From contig JAGVVL010000031.1 in NCBI GenBank assembly GCA_018287875.1, positions 40,660 to 104,659 on the forward strand: a stretch of 64,000 nucleotides of DNA, in the 5' to 3' direction. The position numbers and the translations under genes were made by a program. The notes below the pieces were generated by a model. It was given only the letters and a program-made list of their open reading frames with translations, did not search any database and was not told the DNA's origin. Numbering within the stretch: the first letter of the stretch is position 1; the number at the start of each line of letters is the position of its first letter. Shown here one piece after another: positions 40,811-52,702 of the stretch. The DNA is from Nigrospora sphaerica (Eukaryota; Ascomycota; Sordariomycetes; Amphisphaeriales; Apiosporaceae).

Positions 40811-41687
40811 ATGCACTTTCATTTACCTTTTTCTAAAAAACAAAGTATTCATATCCGCTTTGGTATTGCTGTATTGTTAAATGCTGTTTTAGCAACTGCC
40901 CAAATTTTATATGCGCATAGTAGTCACTCAGTCAGCTTATTATCTGATGCAGTACATAATTTAGGCGATGTATGTGGCTTATTTATTGCATGGTGTGCGC
41001 AAATTTTAGCGCGCTCTACTCGCTATAACGCTCGATACACTTACGGATATAAAAAAGCTACTTTATTAGCGGCTTTTTTAAATGCGTTATTACTACTCTC
41101 AGTGTGACTATTATCTTATATGAGACCGTCATTAAATTGATGGAAGGGGGTCAATGGATGGATTACAAGTGGTTTTTATTGCAGGGTTAGGGATTATCAT
41201 TAATGGATGTACCGCCTTGCTGTTTATTAGAGAGAAATCAGAAGATATTAATATCAAAGCGGCTTTTTTGCATTTAAGTTTGGATGCATTAACTTCATTA
41301 GGCGTAGTTATCAGCGCGCTCATTGTATATTACGGTGGTTATCAATGGATAGACTCACTAATGGCGTTTATTATTGCGGGTACTATCTCCATCAATGGAT
41401 GGAAATTACTTCGTCGGTCTATTGACCTTTTGTTAGGGGCAGTGCCTGAGCACATTCAGTTATCAGAAGTAGAGTCTTATCTAAAAAATATGCCAGGTGT
41501 AGTGAATATTCAAAATATGCATGTTTGGGCCTTAGGTTCTGAAGAAAATGCATTGACTGCACATTTAGAGGTGACACCACTTTACGCCAATATAAATATA
41601 AATCACATTAAGCAGCACTTAAAAGAAACCTTTAAAATTACTACAATCACATTGCAAACTCACAAATTCATTGAAGTTACAGAATGA
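40811..41687 (+). CDS. Cation diffusion facilitator (zinc/cobalt efflux type, two frame breaks)
   Basis: An inner-membrane metal/proton antiporter of the CDF family. The metal-site motif SDAVHNLGDVCGL sits in the second membrane segment, and the matching HLSLDALTSLGVV in the fifth. About six membrane segments are followed by a cytoplasmic domain with MPGVVNIQNMHVWALGSEENALTAHLEV. The frame breaks near 41105 and in GGGGG 41146-41150, each by one missing base; restoring them gives MEGGSMDGLQVVFIAGLG and about 294 residues. Zinc is the likeliest substrate by similarity with ZitB/CzcD; this is not proven. Confidence 0.88.
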
Positions 41688-41701
41688 TTCAAGTATAATT
41701 T

Positions 41702-41732
41702 GGATTATGCTACTTTTTCAGTAGTATAATCC
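41702..41732 (+). terminator. Hairpin after the cation efflux gene
   Basis: GGATTATGCTAC pairs with GTAGTATAATCC (12 bp, one G-U) across a seven-base loop, 14 bases after the stop. A short CCCTTTT follows. Probable terminator. Confidence 0.5.
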
Positions 41733-41764
41733 ATGCAACCCTTTTAAAATTCACTACCATTACA

Positions 41765-41977
41765 ATGAACGTGCCTAATATATTTAAAAAGTTGCTAGAT
41801 TGGTTTACACCATCCAATAAAAAAGCAACTATATCCAAGTCAGAGACTGCTTTTCAAAATAGCAAGGAAAGTGCAACATCCTCAAAAAGGCCCGATAGTA
41901 AAAAGCCAAGGTATTATAATAAAGCCAAACGCAAACCAATAACGGCTGCTCCAAAAAATAAAAACACCCCATCATAA
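41765..41977 (+). CDS. Small lysine-rich hypothetical protein
   Basis: A 70-codon frame (MNVPNIFKKLLDWFTPSNKK...) with a short amphipathic start and a Lys/Ser/Pro-rich basic tail (SKKPRYYNKAKRKPITAAPK). It follows a hairpin terminator and precedes another hairpin, which supports a separate transcription unit. No clear ribosome site and no recognised family. It could be a nucleic-acid-binding tail protein or chance. Confidence 0.4.
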   Translation: MNVPNIFKKLLDWFTPSNKKATISKSETAFQNSKESATSSKRPDSKKPRYYNKAKRKPITAAPKNKNTPS

Positions 41978-41997
41978 AAGACTACTTTTAGAAAAAT

Positions 41998-42039
41998 CTC
42001 ATGAAATTCAATAGGACATCGTCCATTTAATTTCATGAG
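41998..42039. repeat. Long inverted repeat
   Basis: CTCATGAAATT at 41998-42008 pairs perfectly with AATTTCATGAG at 42029-42039; the 20-base loop has its own small GGAC-GTCC stem. It stands 21 bases after the small basic ORF and about 170 bases before the end of the next minus-strand gene. It may be a terminator or an operator. The rest of 42040-42212 shows nothing recognisable. Confidence 0.5.
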
Positions 42040-42212
42040 CTTAAATTAGACGTATTTCTTTTGCGCGGGCTCATACAGATGACGCGACTTGGTGTTGGTT
42101 TTTGGTGAGATGTGTTACCGAACATAGCTTTACTTAATGCAAGGTGCGTCGTAAATCGCGCCTATCCTTATTAGAGGTAATGTAAAAGCATATGCAGTGA
42201 ATGTCTGCTCAA

Positions 42213-43574
42213 TCAAGTTTTGTTTGAACTCATAATAGTTTCCTGAGCAATCCCATATAATGAAGTATCATCTTCTTTATCGTGCAAACGCTCAGCTGCT
42301 CCTGCCCCTCTCAAGAGTTGCATAATCTTAGTATTATCATGCTGATTAGCTATTTGAAATGCTGTGAGTCCTTGTGCGTCTGGCTTATTAACCTCTGCCC
42401 CTGCACTCATCAAAAGTTTCACAATATCGATATATCCCTTCTTAGAAGCTATATGTAACGGAGTCCCCCAGGGGCTTAATATATTTATTTTTGCCCTTTC
42501 ATTTAACAAAACTTCCACAATGTTGCTTTTACCCCAAAGGGAAGCCAGATGTAATGCACTCGTATGATCCTTACTTCGCTCATCCACGTTTGCAAGCTTG
42601 TGCTCTAATAAAACTTTCACAATCTCGATATGACCATGCATAGAAGCGGTATGTAATGTGGTGTATCCTTGGCTATCTGCAGTATTTACTGCTACTCCTT
42701 GTTCTGATAAAAATTTTATGATATTGCCATAACCATGACTGATAGCATTAGATAGAATCAAGTCACTGTCGTTCTTCGTCTCTTTACCCCAGTATGCTGC
42801 TATCATACCCAACTCACCAGATCTAGAAGCTTGCAGCACATTTTTTCTAGCTAAGTGCTTATATTTAATTTTCTCATCATGTGCTTTAGGGAGATGCTTA
42901 AATAAGGCATGCTATTCATTTGGCGATCCAGCCAATGTGTTCTATCTTCGGATATATTAAATCCAAATATCACCTCTCTATTAAGTTTCACATCTATTGC
43001 AAAACAATTAAGAAGTTTAGGCAATCTAATAGTAAATTTCACAAAAATCCTGGGTTCATGAATATATTCTAGTCCCAAATGAGGTAATATCTTATATCCT
43101 AGTAATGATCCTTCCTTACAATACCAGGAAGTTTGAATACCCCCACGCGAGCGCTTTCTAAGTCATTACAAAAATCTGCACTTACTTGGACGGCTTGAAG
43201 ACCGAACTCACCTCCAAAGGAAATAAAGGGTTCACCATTTTGATGATATTGACGATAAAAATACCCTCCTAGCCAATAGTTTTGATTGATGCCAAATGCT
43301 TTTCGAATGCCTCCACTAAAAAAGGTCTACCCTCACCGGCAGCACCTGAAGCAAACCAGAAAGGCCCTATGCCTTTAAATAGTATATTTCTACTGTTATT
43401 TTCCTCTATACTGTACTGCATTCGATTAAAAAAGGAATCGATCATTACATTAGGCTTAATGACTATCGCAAAAGGCTCTTTACCTAATGCCACTTGAGAT
43501 ATCATGCTATATAAAAGCATACCTCCCCCAACCCGAGACAGTATAGATCGCTTTAAACTAATTGTTTGTTTCAT
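42213..43574 (-). CDS. Signal peptide/beta-domain/ankyrin protein, minus array member 1 (three frame breaks)
   Basis: Begins MKQTISLKRSILSRVGGGMLLYSMISQVALG, a signal peptide nearly identical to those of the two genes upstream. The beta domain continues through FGINQNYWLGGYFY, FGGEFGLQAVQVSADF and YKILPHLGLEYI, and ends with THWLDRQMNSMPYLSI. About five ankyrin repeats follow (TTLHTASMHGHIEIVKVLLEH; TPLHIASKKGYIDIVKLLMSAGA), ending QETIMSSNKT. Breaks near 43325, 43145 and 42845 are each explained by one missing base in a short run. The total is about 455 residues, with a shorter ankyrin tail than its neighbours. Confidence 0.8.
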
Positions 43575-43621
43575 AAAAGAGAGGAATGAAATATATTACT
43601 TGAATAAATACGGGGCTTGTA
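43575..43621 (-). promoter_or_regulatory. Upstream block shared with the 46085 gene
   Basis: About 45 bases directly upstream of the start (43575-43621) are almost identical to 46086-46132, before the next paralog; only one base differs near the start codon. The block is AT-rich and ends before unrelated sequence, so promoter plus leader were copied with the gene. No strong ribosome site is visible. Confidence 0.45.
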
Positions 43622-43798
43622 GTGTGAGAAATATAACACAAATCTGCTATAGTCCTTTATTCATAGAAAAATCTCATACGATAATAGTATTCAGCCAAGG
43701 CCTTTTTAAAAGCAGTAGCTAAGACCTTCCCCCTTTGCTTTACTGCTTTTTGGATAAATAGAAGGTAATTACCAAGCTCTACTATAGCATTACATAAC

Positions 43799-43835
43799 AA
43801 AAAGGCATTTTAATATAATTACAAAAAGCCTTTTT
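43799..43835. terminator. Bidirectional terminator hairpin
   Basis: AAAAAGGC and GCCTTTTT form the stem, flanked by A and T runs on either side, so it can act as an intrinsic terminator in both directions. It lies 23 bases after the end of the 43858-46085 gene and recurs at 46171-46207 after the next paralog. Confidence 0.7.
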
Positions 43836-43857
43836 AGTTATTTCATGCTTAATCGAG

Positions 43858-46085
43858 CTATTTCACTCCAGTAAGAAGCGTTACAACTTCATATCTATCT
43901 TTAGTAGCCGCCTCTAATGGAGTGCGGCCTTCTTTATTTTCCAACTTTCCATCTGCATCTCTCTAACAAGAGTCTTACAACCTTGTCATGGCCGTACACA
44001 CAAGCTAGATGTAATGCAGTTGATTTATTTTTGTTTTGCTCATCCACATTTGCACCTCTCTCTAACAAGATGCTTACAATCTCGTCATGGCCATTCTGAC
44101 AAGCTAAATGTAATGCAGAGCCTTCTTCTTTATTTAGCAGATTTACATCTGCACCCCCTCTAACAAGAGTCTTACAACCTTGTCATGGCCGTACGCACAA
44201 GCTAAATGTAATGCAGAGCCTTCTTCTTTGTGTAGCAGATTTACATCTGCACCTCCCTTTAACAAGAGTCTTACAATCTCGTCATGGCCGTACGCACAAG
44301 CTAGATGTAATGCAGTCAATCCCTCTTTATTTTGCAAATTCATATCTGCGCCTCTCTCTAACAAGAGTCTTACAATCTTGCCACGGCCATTCTGACAAGC
44401 TAGATGTAATGCATTCGATCCATATTCGGTTTGCTGATTTACATCTGCAGCTCCGTCTAACAAGAGTCTTACAATCTCGTCATAGCCCTTCTCACAAGCT
44501 AAATGTAATGCACTTGATTCATATTTGTTTTGCTGATTTACATCTGCACCTCTCTCTAACAAGGATTTCAAAATTTCCTTATTACCATTGAGAGCAGCTA
44601 GATGTAATGCAGTCCATCCCTCTTTGTTTTGCAAATTCACATCTGCACCTCTTTCTAACAAGGATGTCAGCATTTCCTTTTTATCAAAGAAAGCAGCTCG
44701 GTGTAATACAGTCCATCCCTCTTTGTTTTGCAAATTCACATCTGCACCTCTCTCTAACAAGAGTCTTACAATCTCGTCATAGCCCTTCTCACAAGCTAGA
44801 TGTAATGCACTTGATCCATATTCGGTTTGCTGATTTACATTTGTACCTTTATATAATAACAAGAGTATCAAAATTTCCTTATTACCATTCTGACAAGCTA
44901 GATGTAATGCAGTCAATCCCTCTTTATTTTGCAAATTCATATCTGCGCCTCTCTCTAACAAGAATGTCAAAATTTCCTTATTACCATCGAAGGCAGCTAG
45001 ATGTAATGCAGTCCATCCTTCTTTATTTTGCAAATTCATATCTGCCCCTTTTTGCAACAAAAGTTTCGCAATGTCATTTCTCTTCATAAAGGAAGTCACA
45101 TTTAATGCAGCCTGCTTAGCATCATTTTTCGCATCTATCTGTGCATTTTTTTCTAGGTTTTCTAACAAGAATTCCACAATGTCGGTATAACCTTTTGCAG
45201 AAGCTAATGGTACTCCTTTTCCTGATAAAAATTTTATAAAATTAAAATGACCATGCTCAACAGCCTTATCTAGAGGAAATTCACCATAAACCTTCGTTTC
45301 TTCATTCCAATCCGTTTGTATTGTATCCAATACTCCAAATTCAGCAGCTTTTAGCATCCCTTCTTTAATGCTCTGTTTATGGTTAATTTTTTCTTTATGC
45401 GCTTTAGGGAGATGCTTAAATAAGGCAGGCTATTCATTTGGCGATCCAACCAATGCGTTCTATTTCCGGATATATTAAGCCCAAATGTCGATTGTCCATC
45501 AAATTTCCAATCTACTGCAAAGCAATTAAGGAATTTGGGTAATCTGATGGTGAGTTTTGCAAAAGGCCTGCATGTATTAACATATTCTAGTCCAACGTGC
45601 GGTAATATCTTAAATCCTAGTAAGGAGGGGTTCCAATAATAGCAAGAAAGTTGGACCCCACCAGCTCGATCACCTTCTAAGTTATTACAAAAGTTTGCAC
45701 TTATTTGGATGGGTTGAAGACCGAACTCACCTCCAAAAGAGGTGAAGGGGTTTTTATCACCTTGATCATAAACATACCCGCCTACCCAATACTTTTGATT
45801 GATGCCGATTGCTTTTCGAATACCTACACTCACAAAAGCGTCCTCTCCAGAACCACCCAAAGCCAACCATAAAGGCCCCATCCCTTTAAATAGTCCTCGT
45901 CGGTTTCCATCTTCTTCTAGACTATACTGCACTCGATTAAAAATGCTTTTTACGATCACCCCAGGCTTAATGACTATCGCAAAAGGCTCTTTACCTAATG
46001 CCACTTGAGATATTATGCTATATAAAAGCATACCTCCCCCAACCCGAGATAATATGGATTGTTTTAAACTAATTGTTTGTTTCAT
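43858..46085 (-). CDS. Signal peptide/beta-domain/ankyrin protein, minus array member 2 (two or more frame breaks)
   Basis: The signal peptide MKQTISLKQSILSRVGGGM and the beta domain (IGINQKYWVGGYVYDQG; LSCYYWNPSLLGFKILPHVGLEY; RLPKFLNCFAVDWKFDG) end in THWLDRQMNSLPYLSI. The ankyrin part is long and very regular, with about 14 repeats of the type TALHLACQNGNKEILILLL and (E/D)GADVN(L/Q)QNK. The final sequence is RTPLEAATKDRYEVVTLLTGVK, shared with the 46230 gene. Frame breaks near 45385 and at about 44155 (one base each) join the pieces to about 740 residues. The high similarity among its ankyrin units suggests recent internal amplification. Confidence 0.82.
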
Positions 46086-46170
46086 AAAAGAGATGAATGA
46101 AATATATTACTTGAATAAATACGGGGCTTGTAGAAGGTAATTATCAGGCTCTACTATAGCATTACATAAC

Positions 46171-46207
46171 AAAAAGGCATTGTAATATAATCACAAAAAG
46201 CCTTTTT
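46171..46207. terminator. Bidirectional terminator hairpin, second copy
   Basis: The same AAAAAGGC...GCCTTTTT stem as at 43799-43835, with nearly identical flanks, 23 bases after the end of the 46230 gene. It was evidently duplicated with the gene. Confidence 0.7.
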
Positions 46208-46229
46208 AGTTATTTCATGCTTAATCGAG

Positions 46230-47998
46230 CTATTGCGAGTCAGTAAGAAGTCTTACGACGTCATATCTATCTTTAGTAACCACCTTTAATGGAGTGTGGC
46301 CTTCTTCATTTTCAAATTTTTATCTGCACCTTTTTCTAACAAGAGTTTTACAATCTCGGCATGACCCATGCCACAAGCTGTATGCAATGCAGTGTTACCA
46401 CCATGGTCTTGTATATCTAAATCAGTGTTTTCATCTATTAACTGTGTAGCAATCAGCGTGTGGCCATTTTCACAAGCTTCATGGAATGGAGTGCGGCCTT
46501 CTTTATTTTTCAAATTCCTATCTGCACCTTTTTCTAACAAGAGTTTTGCAATTTCCTCATTACCATCGGAAGCAGCTAGATGTAATACAGTACATCCCTT
46601 TTTGTCTGGCAGATTCATATCTGCGCCTGCCTTTATTAATAAATCTACAATCTCGGTACGGCCGTTCTTATAAGCTGCATGCAATGCAGTGTTAACACCA
46701 TGGTTTTGTATATCTAAATCAGTCTCTGCATCTATTAACTTTTTAGCAATTAGCGTGTGGCCATTTTCACAAGCTGCATGCAATGCAGTGCACACCTCTC
46801 TGTCTATTAGATTCACACTTGCGCCTGCCTTTATTAATAAATCTACAATCTTGTCATAACCCTTCCTAGATGCATTAAATAAGGCACTGTGCTGCCATAT
46901 GTCTAATGTATTTACCTCTGCTCCTTTTTGCAACAAAAGTGTCACAATGTCGGTTCTATTGTAAAAGGAAGCCATATGTAATGCAGTCTCCTGATCCTTA
47001 TTTTTTGCATCTATCTGCGCTTTGTTTTCTAGGTGTTCTAACAAGAATTTCACAATAGAGGTATGGCCATTCGCAGAAGCTATATGTAATATATTGTTTT
47101 GGTTGTTGTATACCCTATCTAAGGGTACTCCTTCTTGTGATAAAAATTCTATGATATTGGAACGACCACCCCTAAGAGCCTTCTCTAGAAGCAAGTTACC
47201 ATAAACCTTCGTTTCTTCATTCCAATCCTTTTGTATTGTATCCAATACTCCAAGTTCAGCAGCTTTTAGCATCCCTTCTTTAATGCTCTGTTTATGGTTA
47301 ACTTTCTTATAATGCGCTTTAGGGGAGATGCTTAAATAAGGCAGGCTATTCATTTGCCGATCCAACCAATGCGTTCTATTTCCGGATATATTAAGCCCAA
47401 ATGTCGATTGTCCATCAAATTTCCAATCTACTGCAAAGCAATTAAGGAATTTGGGTAGTCTGATGGTAAGTTTTGCAAAAGGCCTGCATGTATTAACATA
47501 TTCTAGTCCAACGTGCGGTAATATCTTAAATCCTAGTAAGGAGGGGTTCCAATAATAGCAAGCAATTTGAACCCCACCAGCTCGATCACCTTCTAAGTTA
47601 TTACAAAAATTTGCACTTATTTGGACGGGTTGAAGACCGAACTCACCTCCAAAAGAGGTGAAGGGGTTTTTATCACCTTCATGATAAACATACCCGCCTA
47701 CCCAATAGTTTTGATTGATGCCGATTGCTTTTCGAACACCTACACTCACAAAAGCGTTCTCTCCAGCATCACCCAAAGCCAACCATAAAGGCCCCATCCC
47801 TTTAAATACCCTGAACCCATTGTTTTGCTCTAAACCCAACTGCACTCGATTAAAAATGCTTTTTACGATCACCCCAGGCTTAATGACTATCGCAAAAGGC
47901 TCCTTACCTAATGCCACTTGAGATACCATGCTATATAAAAGCATACCTCCCCCAACCCGAGATAATATGGATTGTTTTAAAGAGACTGTTCGTTTCAT
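46230..47998 (-). CDS. Signal peptide/beta-domain/ankyrin protein, minus array member 3 (one frame break near the end)
   Basis: From ATG 47998 (MKRTVSLKQSILSRVGGG; a GTG at 48007 is possible) the signal peptide and beta domain are nearly identical to the 46085 gene across about 240 residues (WLALGDAGENAFVSVGVRKAIG; THWLDRQMNSLPYLSI). About ten ankyrin repeats follow and differ more between the two, for example TALHAACENGHTLIAKKLIDAETDLDIQNHG. The frame breaks near 46315, and one missing base extends it to HTPLKVVTKDRYDVVRLLTDSQ, the same ending as its neighbour. About 590 residues. The conserved front half with variable repeats suggests gene conversion or selection on the front half. Confidence 0.84.
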
Positions 47999-48109
47999 AG
48001 AAGACACCGTTCAAAATATAGTACTAAATGAATAGTGCTCTCTCAGTCCTTAAAAGACACACCAATAAAACCTAGCAGAACCAAAATGGTTGCTGCATAA
48101 AAAATACAC

Positions 48110-48874
48110 CTATATCACTAAAGATAAGAGCGTATATAAAAACAGCATACCTAGAAAAACCAATAACATCTGATCAACTAGTTTCAAGATCTGTGTTACT
48201 TGTTGGCTATGTAAGCTTTCTCCTTCTATAGCCATATTAACTGCGATACGACCACTTTCCGATGCTAATACATGGTTATATGACCAATCGGTTAATAAAT
48301 GATCTAACCAATAACGCATCGTATCTGGAAATTGACCCAAAGTAGATTGTATACCTATAAAGAAACGGATAGTCAACCAACTTAAGCAACCCGATAAAGG
48401 AATCGCCATGAGTTGAATATTTTCTGATAATTGATCAGAATAGCGATGCGTTGCCATAGTCGCTAATTGTTCAGTTAAACGGAATAATATTGCACCCGAA
48501 GGACCCAATAACATAAACCAAAATAAGACAGTAAATACACTAGAATATACTTGATCAAATAGGTTTAGAGAATGCTCATCTATTGAGTGGAATACACTCT
48601 TAGGCCCTAAGCAATACAATAATATCAACAGTTCTAATACAAAACTTAACGCAGGCGGAAACCAATAATTACTCATTAACTGCAAAATCATACTTCCCAA
48701 CACAGCAGGTAATACGATCAAGAAAATTCCATAATGTTGTGTCTGCCACCTTAAAGGAATGAACTTACTTACATAAGCAAAGTATTGATCCAATACTTTT
48801 TCTCTTCTAAGCAAAGGTTCTATGGAAAAGTATCTCTCTATTCCTGTTGCAATTAATACTACTAAAAAGCTCAT
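48110..48874 (-). CDS. AmpE-like integral membrane protein
   Basis: A 254-residue intact frame with four or five hydrophobic segments (LVVLIATGIERYF; YGIFLIVLPAVLGSMI; ALSFVLELLILLYCLG; FTVLFWFMLLGPSGAILFRL; LLVFLGMLFLYTLLSLVI). The pattern FWFMLLGPSGAILFRLTEQL with the preceding VYSSVF fits the AmpE/CobD-like family, whose E. coli member AmpE is an inner-membrane protein linked to AmpD and cell-wall recycling. No ampD was seen nearby. It starts 15 bases after the antiporter stop and is probably cotranscribed with it. The role is inferred. Confidence 0.6.
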   Translation of the reverse strand: MSFLVVLIATGIERYFSIEPLLRREKVLDQYFAYVSKFIPLRWQTQHYGIFLIVLPAVLGSMILQLMSNYWFPPALSFVLELLILLYCLGPKSVFHSIDEHSLNLFDQVYSSVFTVLFWFMLLGPSGAILFRLTEQLATMATHRYSDQLSENIQLMAIPLSGCLSWLTIRFFIGIQSTLGQFPDTMRYWLDHLLTDWSYNHVLASESGRIAVNMAIEGESLHSQQVTQILKLVDQMLLVFLGMLFLYTLLSLVI

Positions 48875-48888
48875 AATAATGACGTAAC

Positions 48889-50065
48889 CTAATCAACTAA
48901 TAACTTTTCTTCCAATGCAAGCGGAGTAGGATAGCGCAATACAACCCAATAAGAAGACACAACAAAGGTTAATATAGTGACAGCCTGGATTAAATAATTT
49001 GCTTTCATACTAATTAAAGGAGGGTGGCTTTGGTCGCTAAATAAGCAATTAATAAAGAAAATTCGCTGGCTTGTCCTAACCGCACCCCTACTTCCGTTGC
49101 GATGTAATTTTTCTCACCAGACCAATGCAATAATACTCTAAATAACCAAGGTTTTAACAGTAAAACAATACTGGCCAAAATGATAGCCGGTAATAGCACT
49201 TCTGGTAAATGTTGAAAGCTAAAACTAGCGCCTGTTGCAAAGAAAAATAGAATTAAACAAAAGTCCCGTAAGGGTTTGAGGTTATTGGCGATAAATAAAG
49301 CAATAGGCCCTTCAGCAATAGATACTCCAGCAATAAAAGCACCAATTTCAGAAGAAAGGCCTAACTGATTGGATAATTCTGACAATCCTAAACACCAAGC
49401 TAATGCAAGCAAGAATATGTATTCACTTACCCCTTCAAACCGAGCAAATAACCTTGCAATAATATGATGTTGCACCCAAATAGCAGCAAACAATAAAATG
49501 GGTAAAATGATAAATATAATTCCCACATCTGCCCAGGAGACCCTGTAATATGTGCGCCTTGTACTAATAATAATACGATAATTGCAAGGATATCTTGCAA
49601 AAGTAGCACACTGACCATCGTTTCCCCAATTGGTCTATGATGTAGAGCAAGAGAAGGTAAAAGCTTTAACCCAATGATGGTGCTAGAAAATATTAATGAA
49701 GTTCCAATTAAAAGACTTTCTATTACGCTAAAATTAAAAATATAACCCACACCAAACCCAGAAGACACAAATATTATACTAAATACCAAGGTAACTAATG
49801 TGGTTTTCCGTAGAGTCGTTATTAACTCTCTAGGAGTGAGATCTAAGCCTAGCAAGAAAAGTAAAAAGATGATGCCCGTATCCCCTATATTATGGACTAA
49901 TTCTAAATTAGGTACAATTTTCAGACCACTAGGACCTAAAAGCATACCTAATACAATATAAGCCACCAATAAAGACTGTTTAGTATATAGTGCAACCGTT
50001 CCTAATAAGGCAGCGCCTGTAAAAACCCAAAATATAGAAAATATAAAGCTCTGGCTTTCCATCAA
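48889..50065 (-). CDS. CPA2-type monovalent cation/proton antiporter (two frame breaks)
   Basis: An inner-membrane antiporter of the Kef/CPA2 group. The N-terminal half has LLVAYIVLGMLLGPSGLKI, IGDTGIIFLLFLLGLDLTPREL and LLLQDILAIIVLLL; the second half has LSSEIGAFIAGVSIAEGP, LRDFCLILFFFATGASFSF and VGVRLGQASEFSLLIAY. Breaks near 49535 and 49013 are each explained by one base; the second adds a final membrane helix and the tail PLALEEKLLVD. About 392 residues: the membrane domain only, without the C-terminal RCK/TrkA-N domain of KefB/KefC. Substrate (K+ or Na+) cannot be told from sequence. Confidence 0.85.
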
Positions 50066-50130
50066 TATAAAACCCTATAAAAAGTAAAAATAAGTGTTGT
50101 TAATGAACTAATATTTTTTATATATTTAGC

Positions 50131-52629
50131 TCATACGTCAATGTTGACTACGTCTAAAGCATTTTGTTCAATAAATTGACGTCGATCTTCTACCACATGC
50201 CCCATTAAAATAGTAACCATATGATCTGCAGCTCTAGCATCTGCTGTGGTGACTCGAGATAATTCACGTGTCTTTGGATCCACAACTGGTAATAGTTCTT
50301 GCCAATCCATTTCTCCCAATCCTTTATAACGTTGTATCGAGTAGCCTTTACTCGCTTCTTGCATCAAATCGTGATACAGCTGATAGAACGTAGTGATTGA
50401 TTTTTTATTTTCATTTTGAACTAAAATGCCTTCCTTCGGCATTTTTCAGACAAATGTTCTGATAGTTGTACTGTTTCAGAATAATCCTCGCTAGCGAAGA
50501 ACTCAGCAGTAAATCTGTACTCTTTTTTAATGCTGTATTGCGATTCTTGAATACAAGGCAAATATATTACTTGTTGTTGTGCTTGCTCTTCCTCTGAACT
50601 CATGGATATCGGCTCATAACCTATTTTATAGGAAAGATCGGTTTGACCTGCTAGCTGCGCTTCAACGGCTTTTTGCCATTGCGTGCAGAATTGAGCCACA
50701 GTATCTGCTTCATATAGGTCCATACTGGACAAGCGTGGTAACTCCATTAAAGCTTGTAGACAATGACTTGGATAATGCTTTTCCCACGTTTGCAATCGTA
50801 TTTTGACCTGGCGGTATTTAGCCATCAACTCTCTTAAATCATCTTCTGTCAAAAGAGGTTGAGCGTCATTTTTTCATATATTGCGATTCCGCCTAAGACA
50901 TGATCTGTTAACCATTGCTCCAAGGCTTCATCGTCTTGCAAGTATATTTCTTGTTTTCCTTTTTTAAGTTTATATAAAGGAGGATGGGCGATATATAAGT
51001 AGCCCTCCTCAATGAGTTCTGGGAATTGTCGATAAAAGAAGGTTAACAACAAGGTACGAATATGAGAGCCATCGACATCTGCATCGGTCATAATAATAAT
51101 ACGATGGTATCTGATTTTTTCTAAGTTATATTCATACCCCACTCCGCATCCTAAAGCCGCAATCAACGTAGCAATTTCTTCGGAGGATAACATCTTTTCA
51201 AAACTAATACGCTCAATATTAAGTATCTTACCTCTTAATGGCAGTACCGCTTGAAAACGACGGCTACGGGCTTCTTTCACTGTGCCTCCTGCTGATTTTC
51301 CTTCAACTAGGAATAGCTCAGAGCGACTCGGATCTTTTTCTTGGCAATCATGTAGTTTGCCTGGCAAATCTGCTATGCTATTTAAAGGACTTTTTCTTGC
51401 AATTTGTCTTGCTTTTAATGCAGCGTTTCTAGCTTGCGCGGCTTTAATGGCTTTAAAAGCGATAGCTTTTGCTTCATTTGGGTTTTCTAGTAAAAAGGTC
51501 TCTAATTTATCAGAAACTATTTTATCTACAATTCCTCTTACTTCAGAAGAGACTAGTTTCTCTTTGGTTTGAGAGGAGAATTTAGGATCAGGGACCTTAA
51601 TAGATAAAACTGCTAGTAAACCCTCTCTAAAATCTTCTCCTGTTAGTTCAACTTTCAGTTTTTTAGCAAATCCTTCTCTATCAATGTATTGATTTAAGAT
51701 TCTGGTTAATGCACTCCTTAATCCTACTAAATGTGTACCACCATCTCTTTGAGGAATGGTATTGGTAAAACATAATATATTTTCTTTATCAAAACTTTCT
51801 TGCCAGGTGAATGCCACTTCTACTTGGACATCTTGTTGCTCTCCCGCCGCATAAAAAGGGCGGCTAATGATACATTGTTTTTGTTTGTTTCGATATTCTA
51901 CAAAAGCGACTAACCCACCTAAATACTGTACCCCTTCACTTTTATTGGCTTCTCTTTCATCCGTGATATGAATCAAAATCCCTGGATTTAAAAATGCGAG
52001 TTGTCTAAACCGAGTTAACAGGTAGTTATAGTCAAAAATATTCTCTTGATTCATAGGAAAACTAGTGCGATCCGGATAAAACCGAATAGTGGTTCCCTGT
52101 TTATCAGACTCCTGTAATTTTTGTAAAGGCGTAATAGGCTTTCCGTGACTATAATGCTGTTCGTAATGTATGCCTTCTCGGTAAATGGTTAATATCAGCT
52201 TTTCAGATAATGCATTCACTACTGATACACCAACCCCATGCAATCCCCGGATACCTTATAGACATTATCATCGAACTTTCCCCCGGCGTGCAAAATGGTC
52301 ATAATCACTTCAGCGGCTGAACACCCTTCTTCCGGATGCATGTCAACCGGAATGCCTCGCCCATTATCTGAGACACTCACGGATCCATCTTGATGTAAGA
52401 TCACTTCAATTTTTGAGCAATATCCAGCTAATGCTTCATCAATCGCATTATCTACCAACTCAATGATCATGTGATGTAGCCCTTTTCCATTCTCAGTGTC
52501 ACCAATATACATACCTGGACGCTTTCGAACGGCTTCTAACCCTTTTAATACTTTAATGCTTGAAGAGTCATAACGACCCGAAGAAGAATGGGTTGTATTG
52601 TTAGGGGATTGTATGGTATTAATGCTCAT
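50131..52629 (-). CDS. gyrB: DNA gyrase subunit B (three frame breaks)
   Basis: GyrB is the ATPase subunit of DNA gyrase. The GHKL ATPase is seen in [29 protein letters not shown] and the glycine-rich [15 protein letters not shown]; the Toprim domain in [29 protein letters not shown] and [21 protein letters not shown]; the C-terminal part in [20 protein letters not shown], ending [14 protein letters not shown]. Breaks lie at C4 52245-52248, T6 50869-50874 and T5 50442-50446, each one missing base. About 830 residues, the gammaproteobacterial length with the insert after the Toprim domain. It is divergent from pgk and not next to recF or dnaN. Confidence 0.96.
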
Positions 52630-52702
52630 TCGTGTACAGGATGGATCAGATGGAAAATTTTTATACGAATGTTATTTTAGCATTAAATCCCTATGAAGTG
52701 CT

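Noticed and set aside
44180..45089. Plus-strand open frames of up to 160 codons opposite the ankyrin gene
   Set aside because: They are antisense shadows of highly regular ankyrin repeats; their own repeats simply mirror the real gene and they lack start signals.
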